From Glandiceps talaboti (taxonomy: Eukaryota > Hemichordata > Enteropneusta > Spengelidae), in NCBI RefSeq assembly GCF_964340395.1, contig NC_135566.1:12835001-12877500 (forward strand): a DNA stretch of 42,500 bases, given 5' to 3'. Under the pieces are notes generated by a model that made no database searches, was not told the DNA's origin, and was given only the letters and a program-made list of their open reading frames with translations. Below are positions 23,001-33,000 of this stretch, in pieces; the first letter of the stretch is position 1, and each line of letters begins with the position of its first letter. Made by a program: the position numbers and the translations under genes.

Positions 23001-26000
23001 GTGCGATAAATCATGTGCTGTTGAAATATGTTCAGACAGGCTGATGGCTTTCTTAACTTCTAAACAGTGGAAAATACTTTGATTAACTGCATTGAACCAA
23101 CAGTTATTGTCTAAATTTTCTAATCCCATAATTTCTATCTCTTGAAACATTTGATGAGAGGACTTTTGGTCTTTCGCAATAGAAACTATTCCTTGCTTAA
23201 TTTCATCTGGTGTGTTTTGCCACTCATTACTTATATCTCGACTATACTGTGGTAGGTTGAACGCATTTGTACTTTTTTTTGTAGAACTTGTCATCTGTTT
23301 AAAAGTAGTGAAAGTCTGACTTTTTGCACTTTCACATGTGTCTTTCTTGGGAAATAGTTTGATTGACTTAGGTGGAGTTGTTTGATATGAAAAGTCTCTT
23401 TTGTTTTTTCTTTTCTTACTATCCCACTGTTCTCTGATTGTTTGTTGCAGTTTGCCATTTTTTTTGGCACATAGTAATGCACTTGTAAATAAATTTTGTT
23501 GTCCTTTGATGTCATCATATAATTCTTGGATGAATTCATCTGTCCTCAGTAGTTTGCCGCCAAGTTGGATATTTTTCAAAATCCCCATTCGCCGTTCACT
23601 GTGACCGATTGTTCTTGACTCATCCCTTCTGATGTACGTGTATCTTTCCTTGGAATTGCTGTCTATATCTCTATCTATCTTGTGATGTCGTCTAAGATCT
23701 CCAAGCAACAAGCCTGACCATAGTGGACATGTTGGTAAGAAATACTGAAACATAACTTCAGCGAATTTGGGTGAATAGCATATATTTCGCGATGGCGGTG
23801 TAAACTGATGTCTTTCTTCCTTATCAACAGCCATTCTACATTTTTCCTTGATGATATTGAAATGAGTTTTGAATTTTGAGGTACGTGTAGTAAAAAAATC
23901 ATCCTCTGTTTGCTTTCTCGTATCACTCATTTCATCAGCGTCAGTTTGGTTGAGTTCACGCGAATCAACACAGAACTTCACTGTAGCCTGGCCAAATTGG
24001 TCAATTTGCCTAATTTTAGTTTCAATGTTTTTGCAAATGTCTTTTAGTAATGGAGTTTGGTTTTTGCTATATAGGATGATAGCAATTTGCTTAACAATGT
24101 TGCTAAATTCACTAAAATATTTGGAATTTAAAAGTAGACTGAAACAGTACATCATTGATGTCATTGCACTTTTATCTTTAAAATAGAGTTTCACAGATCT
24201 CTTTACTTTTTTCATGAAATGACTAGCACATGCATGGGGGATTGTTTTATTAAGGTCTTGGTTTGTCGCATTGCCATGAACAATGCACCAAGCCCTATCT
24301 AAGAAAGTTTGAAGTGTTTCATAGTTAAAAATTTCTAAAACTGACAAAATAAACACCCAACTTTCATCACTGTTAATTTGAAGTGGACGTGACAACTCAT
24401 TGTAACCAAATAAGATCTTTTCAGCATGCCGAAAATTTCTTATCCAGTATGATATTTGCGGTAAACTATGGGCTTCACTTATCATGAAAGTAAGGGGTAG
24501 GTCAGGGCCTTGACCAATAGGACTAGCTACAGTGAGTTCATAATAGTAGACTCTACCACTGGTAATTGTCGATTTAATACAACCACCTGTTGCATCCCAG
24601 AATACAGGTACTTTTTTGCAGAGGTCATGCCAAAAACGAATTCCAGACTCAGTAAAACATATGATAAAAAATGGAGCTAAGCTCAAGTGTTGAATAAATC
24701 CTTTAACTTTCAGTTTGGGATCACTTAAATTAACAAATTTTTCTTTCATGAGCATCAAACTTTCAATTTCATCATTATGCAATCTGTTTTTAGTCCTTGC
24801 TTCACTTGATATTTTTTGCAAAACACTTTGAGTCCTTCCAATAGGTTTTCTATTGCCTGACAATAATACCATCTCATCAGTATTTTTCATTTCTGATATA
24901 TACAGTTTGTAGGGTTTTGTACCTGATGAAAACTTTTCTCGTAACAGTCTGCGTCGATCACCCCGAATTGGTCGTGCAATTTTTTCTGCTGGATCATGTT
25001 GCAATTTCCCTTCATATTGAACTGTGCATTCATATAGTTGTCTCATTTCTATTGTAGCAGTTATAGAGCAATATTTAGATTGGCAGTGGCCTTTTGCTTT
25101 GAAATAACAACCTTTCGCTGATCTATCTTTCATTTTTGTTACTTTATGGTATTCAAATATTATTGCGCAGAATGGATTTGATTTTTCGAGGCCTTTTTCG
25201 ATAACTGACTGCCATTCACCCTTTTCAAATGTTCTACCTTTTTGATTTTCTCGTAATTCTTCCCAAATATTTTGCGGAAATTGGAATTTAGCAAATGTTT
25301 CTATTTCCCTTTCAAAAGTGTTGTTGTTTATTTTGCATCCAAATATGTGTTGAAGCGTCTTTTCTGAAACATATTCTTTTATTGGCATATTCACAGAACT
25401 GGTGTGTTTGTCATGTTGTAGTCCATCATAGTCTTTGTCATTTTGCTGTTCATCATCAACTTCATCCAGGTGTGCATTTATATTATCAAACTGAAGAAAG
25501 TTGTTTATGCTGTCGTGATCATGAACAAGTTCACTTTCTATTGCTACCTCATTATCTATATGTTGATCTTCACATTCTCTACTTTTTGTGCATGCGTTGA
25601 TGTTTGTGCAATCTGTGGACTGAACAGTTGTAACAATGAATTTGTTGTTCTCTGAAGAAGTATTTTTATCCACAGAAATTGAAACATTCTCGGCATTCAT
25701 TGATGAAGTTGGTATTATTTCAATGTTATCTTTTGGTCCAGAATTTGAAATCTCATTTTGATCTACATGCTCAGCTATCTTACTTGCCAACTGTGATATT
25801 TGAAGCTTGATTCCATTCATTTCAAAAAGCGTGTTTCCTTCATTACAATTATTCAGTCCACAGCTAAATCTTATTCCCTTTCCATGTCTGATGTTTCTAC
25901 TCAAACCGAGGCAGTCATAATGGTACCACGAGTTGCATAAATCACATGATATGTATTGTTTTGTCCTGTCATATAGTGAATCACAAACACAGTATTTTTT

Positions 26001-26648
26001 GGATTTTGGATTTATAATGTTGTCACTACTGAGCCAAGATTCACGTCTGAACTTTTGTGGTGGTTGAGTTTTTCTTGCTGGTCGTGTATAAGTTTTGACA
26101 TCTGATTTATTTGGATTGCCAGTGTCTTCTGAATTCAGTTCTATGTCTTCCATAATAATATCTTCATCTTTTGGGGGGGTTTTGATTGGCGTTACTTTTT
26201 TCTGAAAATTTTGTGCTTGTATTTTTTTTGACGGACTTTTGGATAAAGCGTGCAAGGACTCTATTAGCTGGTGGATGTTACCTCTGTTTTCACGCCATAT
26301 TTGTTGTAAATATTTGACTGATTTTCCACTCCTTGATGTTGGCCATGCTAGTGACTTTGCAACACTTTTCCAGAAATTAATGTCTTTAAGTTTGGGATAC
26401 CTTTGATGTGGGGACAATGCCAACCATATTTCTTCTGCTATTGTATTAAATTCCCTAGTTACTTTACGACCTTGAACAAATTTCTTTCCTATAACTTTAT
26501 TGGTTGGGGCACCCCCAAGTAAACCAGTGAAGCGTTTGTCATCTCTCTGATGTGCTAAAGATGTATAAAAGTTCTGTTTTACCTTACTTCTCCAATGGTG
26601 TTCATAATTTCTTTGACAATGTGAAGTTCGATAATTAGAACTTGGCCA
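20055..26648 (-). CDS. Transposon gene, exon 4 (PHD, transposase, USP, Ulp1, ParB-like)
   Basis: A 6,594-nt exon from the acceptor CTTTCATTTAAAACTAG to a TAA stop, encoding 2,197 residues with no stop. The first codon is TGG; the frame stays open well upstream of the first apparent internal start, all the way to the acceptor. A start inside the exon is therefore unnecessary, and translation most likely enters by splicing. An acidic low-complexity linker (relative residues ~1200-1320 of the full protein) separates the PHD finger from the transposase. Confidence 0.88.
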   Translation of the reverse strand, partial: WPSSNYRTSHCQRNYEHHWRSKVKQNFYTSLAHQRDDKRFTGLLGGAPTNKVIGKKFVQGRKVTREFNTIAEEIWLALSPHQRYPKLKDINFWKSVAKSLAWPTSRSGKSVKYLQQIWRENRGNIHQLIESLHALSKSPSKKIQAQNFQKKVTPIKTPPKDEDIIMEDIELNSEDTGNPNKSDVKTYTRPARKTQPPQKFRRESWLSSDNIINPKSKKYCVCDSLYDRTKQYISCDLCNSWYHYDCLGLSRNIRHGKGIRFSCGLNNCNEGNTLFEMNGIKLQISQLASKIAEHVDQNEISNSGPKDNIEIIPTSSMNAENVSISVDKNTSSENNKFIVTTVQSTDCTNINACTKSRECEDQHIDNEVAIESELVHDHDSINNFLQFDNINAHLDEVDDEQQNDKDYDGLQHDKHTSSVNMPIKEYVSEKTLQHIFGCKINNNTFEREIETFAKFQFPQNIWEELRENQKGRTFEKGEWQSVIEKGLEKSNPFCAIIFEYHKVTKMKDRSAKGCYFKAKGHCQSKYCSITATIEMRQLYECTVQYEGKLQHDPAEKIARPIRGDRRRLLREKFSSGTKPYKLYISEMKNTDEMVLLSGNRKPIGRTQSVLQKISSEARTKNRLHNDEIESLMLMKEKFVNLSDPKLKVKGFIQHLSLAPFFIICFTESGIRFWHDLCKKVPVFWDATGGCIKSTITSGRVYYYELTVASPIGQGPDLPLTFMISEAHSLPQISYWIRNFRHAEKILFGYNELSRPLQINSDESWVFILSVLEIFNYETLQTFLDRAWCIVHGNATNQDLNKTIPHACASHFMKKVKRSVKLYFKDKSAMTSMMYCFSLLLNSKYFSEFSNIVKQIAIILYSKNQTPLLKDICKNIETKIRQIDQFGQATVKFCVDSRELNQTDADEMSDTRKQTEDDFFTTRTSKFKTHFNIIKEKCRMAVDKEERHQFTPPSRNICYSPKFAEVMFQYFLPTCPLWSGLLLGDLRRHHKIDRDIDSNSKERYTYIRRDESRTIGHSERRMGILKNIQLGGKLLRTDEFIQELYDDIKGQQNLFTSALLCAKKNGKLQQTIREQWDSKKRKNKRDFSYQTTPPKSIKLFPKKDTCESAKSQTFTTFKQMTSSTKKSTNAFNLPQYSRDISNEWQNTPDEIKQGIVSIAKDQKSSHQMFQEIEIMGLENLDNNCWFNAVNQSIFHCLEVKKAISLSEHISTAHDLSHTEAQAFENLRYLFHEMLDTNSHHKFLTQRKIENVLLTTCKMASFNYGRQNDAHEYHIRVVDKFLKQIGVDTNITIKCVRTCTKCGHQTVSEEILSYLQIHFPNHTSKNDQFSLQDLLHRFFEQEEVDMLCESEECQNTPSIFTSQSFLKSSESIFIVLVTRHKWNKTTKRISKISNRVKLEDMLDISILTENTTSICNHYKYSLRSTVSHMGQTARSGHYISTLYSNEHPPIQCNDTNVTYGSTTPQNFCDYIIIYERIQPDSQSEPLYNVDPNSKWQDFIIEALGHTLAIRNAYHQVNTDVYRDKIVTEIVQRDRSVLASLRKNSNQPLYLLSMKEFIQCVIDKSLTLTSKAKFTTKCRQLLMCNNCNNTSSSVTRQITQFTVCDTTINSLIDSIQSGLKVDPRVKQCTHCKCDTRMKGFKSAEEPEIFHVGDTILVNVANVSSGITISKTLDFTSRVNEFPLFTSHSTLYSLKAIIVKLCQAKTNDTSYEFFLTSDKSTEWHQYTHDMEEIQMVSFRNLVNICRNAVECLAIYDRTTKKVLSPISLNLSNSKQHTILSSTSRIVTSIDKQTSERMAVQVKESESFIVQGISIAKKYVLDLINGHWLDDTIITAYLRLLVEVNNEHNVIWVQDACWAREKLINSEMIGLPIPYRSVDWFDYKYVYIPANINGVHWVLFVVKIREQTVHVLDPYGSVGKLDKDLLMFLIRFLKFHYLLRCGKTMKDDDWTVTFLSEHEHFSKQKPFDMDNCGVLICMYAKCLMFNAPLIIDTAPEKLLMLRIIMAHELVTKNVLLVKFKSSGSKDVNVIENHERSSKNPKVRSKINRKRHFDIDINKIKIPKLYNSPVQWVETTMLWNYREVDRRIMKDPGKRSDYLDAIIKPKVINENNSISEPLTLAVNFDTGHAYLYDGNHRLRIAKELNIKWVPLQITKTFLNPLQNHEGKEWVKVPSWAGSPIVIKKFPITAADLGFVSCESQPSN

Positions 26649-26966
26649 CTAGTTTTAAATGAAAGAAAAAGAGATTATTAGTAACATCAATTTAAACCAG
26701 CTAATATCTCACATTATGAAACACACAGATTATCATGTACATTTGAACACACACGCAAACACACACATACATACATGTACATACATAATACATACATACA
26801 TACATACATACATACATACATACATAGAAATGCATATGGAACTTATAAATCAGTCCATATTAATAGCTGTTAAATCTGACGTTTCGAATAAGTATTCTTT
26901 TTCAAAGGAAAAATCGGCGAGATACAGAAATGTTAGGTTAAAACCTGAACATTTCTGAATAATACA

Positions 26967-27000
<34 letters not shown>

Positions 27001-27014
27001 CATACATACATACA

Positions 27015-27047
<33 letters not shown>

Positions 27048-30000
27048 TACACATGCATATCTGGGTATTGCCATTTACAGTTACAGAAGATTCATGTATA
27101 ATAAACAAAATTTACCTTGTACAAAGAACCATGAATTGGTATCTTCACCATGAATGCAAATAAACCATCTGGCAAACAGATCATAACGTGATGAGACAAC
27201 AAACTGGTGAATGTACTTTTAAAAGCAGGGGGAGGAGAGGGTCCATTGGCAGGAGATCTGTCTGATCTCTTGCCAACAGGGGGAGGGGAGGGTCTACTGG
27301 CATGAGATCTGTTTGATCTCTTGCCAACAGGGGGAGGGGAGGGTCTACTGGCATGAGATCTGTTTGGTCTCTTGCCAATAGGGGGAGGGGAGGGTCCACT
27401 GGCAGGAGTTCTGTCCGACCTCTTGCCAACAGGGGGAGGGGAGGGTCCAGTGGCAGGAGATCTGTCTGATCTCTTGCCAACAGGGGGAGGGGAGAGTCTA
27501 CTGGCATGAGATCTGTTTGATCTCTTGCCAATTGGGGGAGGGGAGGGTCCACTGGCAGGAGTTCTGTCTGATCTCTTGCCAACAGGGGGAGGGGAGGGTC
27601 CACTGGCAGGAGATCTGTCTGATCTCTTGCCAACAGGGGGAGGGGAGAGTCTACTGGCATGAGATCTGTTTGATCTCTTGCCAATAGGGGGAGGGGAGGG
27701 TCTACTGGCAGGAGATCTGTCTGATCTCTTGCCAACAGGGGGAGACGAGGGTCCACTGGCAGGAGATCTGTCCGATCTCTTGCCAACAGGGGGAGGGGAG
27801 GGTCTACTGGCAGGAGAACTGTCCGATCTATTGCCAATAGGGGGAGGGGAGGGTCCACTGGCAGGAGATCTGTCCGATCTATTGCCAATAGGGGGAGGGG
27901 AGGGTCCACTCGCAGGAGATCTGTCCGATCTATTGCCAATAGGGGGAGGGAAGGGTCCACTGGCAGGAGATCTGTCTGATTTATTGCCAATAGGGGGAGG
28001 GGAGGGTCCACTGGCAGGAGATCTGTCTGATCTATTGCCAATAGGGGGAGGGGAGGGTCCACTGGCAGGAGATCTGTCCGATCCCTTGCCAACAGGGGGA
28101 GGGGAGGGTCCACTGGCAGGAGATCTGTCTGATCTATTGCCAATAGGGGGAGGGAAGGGTCCACTGGCAGGAGATCTGTCTGATTTATTGCCAATAGGGG
28201 GAGGGGAGGGTCCACTGGCAGGAGATCTGTCTGATCTATTGCCAATAGGGGGAGGGGAGGGTCCACTGGCAGGAGATCTGTCCGATCCCTTGCCAACAGG
28301 GGGAGGGGAGGGTCCACTGGCAGGAGATCTGTCTGATCTATTGCCAATAGGGGGAGGGGAGGGTCCACTGGCAGGAGATCTGTCTGATCTATTGCCAATA
28401 GGGGGAGGGGAGGGTCCACTGGCAGGAGATCTGTCTGATCTCTTGCCAACAGGGGGAGGGGAGGGTCTAATGGCATGAGATCTGTTTGATCTCTCATCAG
28501 CAAGGGGAGGGGAGGGTCCACTGGCAGGAGATCTGTCCGATCTATTGCCAATAGGGGGAGGGGAGGGTCCACTGGCAGGAGATCTGTCCGATCTATTGCC
28601 AACAGGGGGAGGGGAGGGTCCACTGGCAGGAGATCTGTCTGATCTCTTGCCAACAGGGGGAGGGGAGGGTCTAATGGCATGAGATCTGTTTGATCTCTCA
28701 TCAGCAAGGGGAGGGGAGGGTCCACTGACAGGAGATCTGTCCGATCTCTTGCCAACAGGGGGAGGGGAGGGTCCACTGGCAGGAGATATATTTGATCTCT
28801 TCCCAATAGAGCGAGGGGAGGGGTCATTAGCATAACATTTATTTAAATCCATGCTTGGCAAGGGTGGGAAGGAACTTAGGTCAGTGTCAATCCTTTGACA
28901 TGACATTTCCTTCAGTGGGGTTGGTGGTTTTGGTGTACTAACTACACTTGCATAAGATGTCATGCTAGTGTAGGTGATTTCATCTTGGCTGGGACAGGGA
29001 TGTTGATATGCAACAACGTTTGCATATGACAGCTGTGCATCAGACTCAAATATTGAGTCTAAGGCAGGTGATGCTGTTTTATCACTTGAACAGGTTAAAC
29101 CTCCAAGTGACATTTCCATGGTCTTCTGAAGGACAAGGTCAGTTAGTCGTAGAGATTTTCCAACAGACCCCTGCAACATTAGATAGGCCCCTGCTTCAAT
29201 ACATGAAAGAAGCCGGGGCACTCCACTTTCATCACTCAGATGAACACCATCTCTGTAAGACCAAAGATGAGTTGAGGTGGTGGGAAAACACATGGTTACA
29301 TCCAGAAATGTAACATTGTGTTCAACAGCTGCCTTATTAAGCATGTTGTTGTAGATATCTACAACTTCACCCTCAGCATCTATTCTGGGGGGTATGCTTA
29401 ATATAGCAATCTGAAACAAACAAAAAGAGATGTATTTTTAGCAAAGCAAAAGTTAAGAAATAACATTCAAGTATTGAGCTGATATGATTGTCAACTAAAT
29501 ATCAAGTTCTGAAATTCTGTTGAAATCCATGAGACATGTTTTGTACAAAACCAGCATTCATTTAGAGTGCATAATTATATGCTTTTTGATATGAGTAAAT
29601 CTTTGAATGTATTAAGTGATGTCAAAATTCAAATTATATGATACCAGTATATTGATGGTGTAAATCAGGCTATCTGATTATTCGAGACGTGTCATATGTG
29701 ACTGTGGTATAATGGTGATATACCACAGTGATATACCAGTCAAAGAAAATGTCATTTTAAAATGTTTTTATGCAAAATTTAAATATACGGGTATATTATT
29801 ATAGCAATAACACACCCCCAGGATGGTGTACCACTCGATTTTGACCAGTTCAACTCCATATACACACTCGCTATCACTTGTGCACATGTGTCATGAATTA
29901 GTCAAAATCTTGTGGTATACCATAGCTGGGGGTGTTTTATTGCTTAAATACATTATCAACTTTATCATACAGTTATGTTGTCAGTGAACACGGTAAGGTA

Positions 30001-33000
30001 AACAACAACTAGAAAAAAGGTAATAACATTTTCTCTCTCTTGTTTATCATGAGTGGCAGGTGGTATTGCATCATATTAAAAAATAATGACTTGTTGCCAC
30101 TGGTAATGTTACATTCTCTATACATATTTACTCTATGTGTATAAAAAATTGAACAATCTAAAATATTGCTTGTCATCCTCGACTAAATTTAAATTACAAC
30201 ATCTACAAAATTGTAACTTTGCATGGATCCTTGAGGAGTTCCTTATTTCTATTGATTAAGTATTGGTCACTTAACCTAAATTTTCACAACAATATCCATA
30301 AACTTTAAAATTGATGTAAGTAATTTTCAAATCCAAAATTACATTTGAATAACTTACATGTTCTAAGTTTGTTCCCCAATTTACTGTACTAAAATATATA
30401 GACAGAAGAAGTTATTTTTTCACTCGAAAATGCTATAATTGTCAATATACCGATAGTTTTAATTTTCAACTAAGACTCACCATACTGTTGGGAAACTTGT
30501 GTTTCACTGTCACCAGCATCTTGTTACAACTCTTTGATTTTTGGTCGAAGCTCTGGCATGCACTGATGTTGTTTGTGCCAACACACACAACCACTACACT
30601 AGGTGTCTGTGGTGGGTATGAAAAGCACAGTTCCTTTGCCACGTGATGGAATTGACCACCAGGAGTGCTATTCACCCCAAATGTCATTCCACCACCATGA
30701 CATTGCAATGGAACTGTACCATTAACTAGTGACCTCACAAGCGAGTCTCCATACACCGCTACAAACTGGAAAAAAAATGTCACTAAATTAATTAATATAA
30801 GTTAAAAATGCCCAAAGACCAACCTGAACAATAGTTAGCAGCACACTTTCCCCCTTCAAATTATTTTTGAATATGTAATATCAAATTTAAAAAAAAAAAG
30901 AACACCATTGGCATAACCCCCGTTGTAGCACAACTTTCCTATTTATAAAAATAGTAACCCATATTATCCATGCTAGATACAGGTATACTCTTTTGCGGAA
31001 TGCATATATCTAGTTGCGTATCCAACCCTGTTGTTATATATTTGCATATATTTGCATAAACTTTTTGAATGTTCATTCACTCGTCTATGAACCTGGGCTT
31101 TGCAGTATATCAAATTTATTGATCCTTATTGTTATCTTAGCACTATATATGATAATTTGGTTATTGCTATGGGTGTGGCCTTGTTGCATGCTATGCATAT
31201 TTAATACATTAAAAAAATGTATTCACTTATCTTATCTTAGAATCTGTGTTGTTAACTTTGTGAAAAACACCACCATTTGGCTGTTACCATGGTGTTGTTA
31301 TGGTTGCTAATGCATATATTTTTTGAATATCTACCGGTATTCACTTGTCTATCAGATAATTTATACAAAAATCACTTTCAGAAACATTTGACAATTTCAG
31401 TATAATTTACTATCTACTAATTTAGATATAAATTTTTGACCAAAAATGAACATTATATCCACCGAATTTGCATGTCACTGAATGGACAATCAGATCATGA
31501 ACACTTCTTAGGATTAACACCCTGAAGAATGTTCCACCCAAATTTCAGTGTAATTAATATTTTTGGAATTGTACATTTCTGACCAAAAAGATACATGTTT
31601 AGCCCTAATTTGCATAACAATTATGGAACCGTCATACCATGAACAACTCTCAGTATAAACACCCTGAAGAATGTTCCACCAAATTGTCAGCCTAATCGGC
31701 TGAGCAGTTTTGCAATTATACAATTTTTACCAAAAACAAACATTCTTAGCCTTAATTGGGGAAATTATTATGTCTCAAAAAAATCTTAATTTATTCACCC
31801 CTTAGAATGTTCCTACCAAATGTCTAATAATTTTTGAGTATAGGGTTTTTAATAAAAATAGTGCCAAGAGTCACTATCGCACAACTGAATAAAGTTTAGG
31901 CAATAAGTAAGATAAAGTTTATTAATGTAAAACCTATCGCGTAATGTTAAGAATTTGCCAATGAAGAAACATGCTAGTACAAAATTACATCTTTATTTGC
32001 CTTAAATTTGCCCTTTTTGATGATGTACTCCAATTTTATTGTTGCTAAGGGCGTGGTCATGGTCATGGTTATATTTTTCCCCATTTCATTATTTGATAAT
32101 ATTCAAAAGGACAAATTGAAAGAAAAACTATGACTATGTTTAAACTACAATGCTAACATAATTATGTCCCCCACCACATATTAAATCAATGTGTCTGGCT
32201 TTAACACAGTCAAAGCAAAGGCTATTTTGTAATAATAAAGCTGTTTCTCTGAGACAAAGTTCTTATATACAAGAAACTGTAAATAAGATATTTGACTTTT
32301 AGTTTTGTAAATAGGTGAACAGTATTTAAAAATATGTGTGGGGTAGATTTAATCTTATATTAAATCTCATGAGTACAAGAACACTACAAACAGAAAATAA
32401 AATTAGATGACAGCTACTTTTATACAATTATGGCTCTGTATGCACTTGGTTCACATACAAAGTATCAACACTAAATTTGGTAAATGACTCTACCAAGGTT
32501 CCGTCCCTTCTGCCCTCTTTCTCATAAGTTTGTACATGTACTTTATTACAATACTTCAAATTCTTGTTTTTCTCCAAGAAATGCATTCACCATAGTTTCT
32601 AAAAGAACCGCCCTTTACAATATTCACATCAACTTTGCCATTTGCAAATGTCAAACATATAAACTATTCCTCATTTCATTTTATCCCTTTGAACCATGTT
32701 TGTATTTCTCATTGTCAATGATTGGAAAATTTTGCAATAGAAATGGGAAAAGGGGCAAGAATTACTTGTGTTCCCATGCAGTCTGTTTTAATTTTGTTTA
32801 TGAACTTCCACAAATGATTGGAACATTTTTACATACCAATAGTACCAATTGTCGACATAAAGTTGTCTACAGGGTATGACAAAAGGTTTCGTAAGTGGAA
32901 TTTGTGTGCAATACCCCAGTAATGCCGGAAAATACTATTTAAAACTATTTGAATTGAACACTACCCATATGCATTCTTTCCCTCATATTCAAAAAGAGTT

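Noticed and set aside
23544-24746. Assignment to Kyakuja-Dileera-Zisupton rather than MULE-Foldback
   Set aside because: Kept as an alternative only. The 9-bp duplication, C-x-x-H insert and foldback arms fit MULE/Foldback better. A profile search would decide.
26421-26423. Start of the large exon 4 protein at an internal TTG (26423)
   Set aside because: The frame stays open for 75 more codons upstream to a good splice acceptor in phase with exon 3, and animal genes rarely start at TTG.
27092-27115. Stop of exon 3 at 27092 as the end of a separate 775-residue gene
   Set aside because: An AAG|GTAAAT donor precedes it in the same phase as the exon 4 acceptor. Retention is possible as an isoform but less likely.
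27181-28833. 550-residue minus-strand frame (Leu/Pro/Asp repeats) and 266-residue plus-strand frame
   Set aside because: Both are shadows of the 51-bp minisatellite in other frames. The frame linked to SGNH and PHD domains is the supported one.
32484-32879. 131-residue plus-strand frame
   Set aside because: Low-complexity Phe/Cys/Tyr-rich content, inside an intron of the transposon gene, with no domain.
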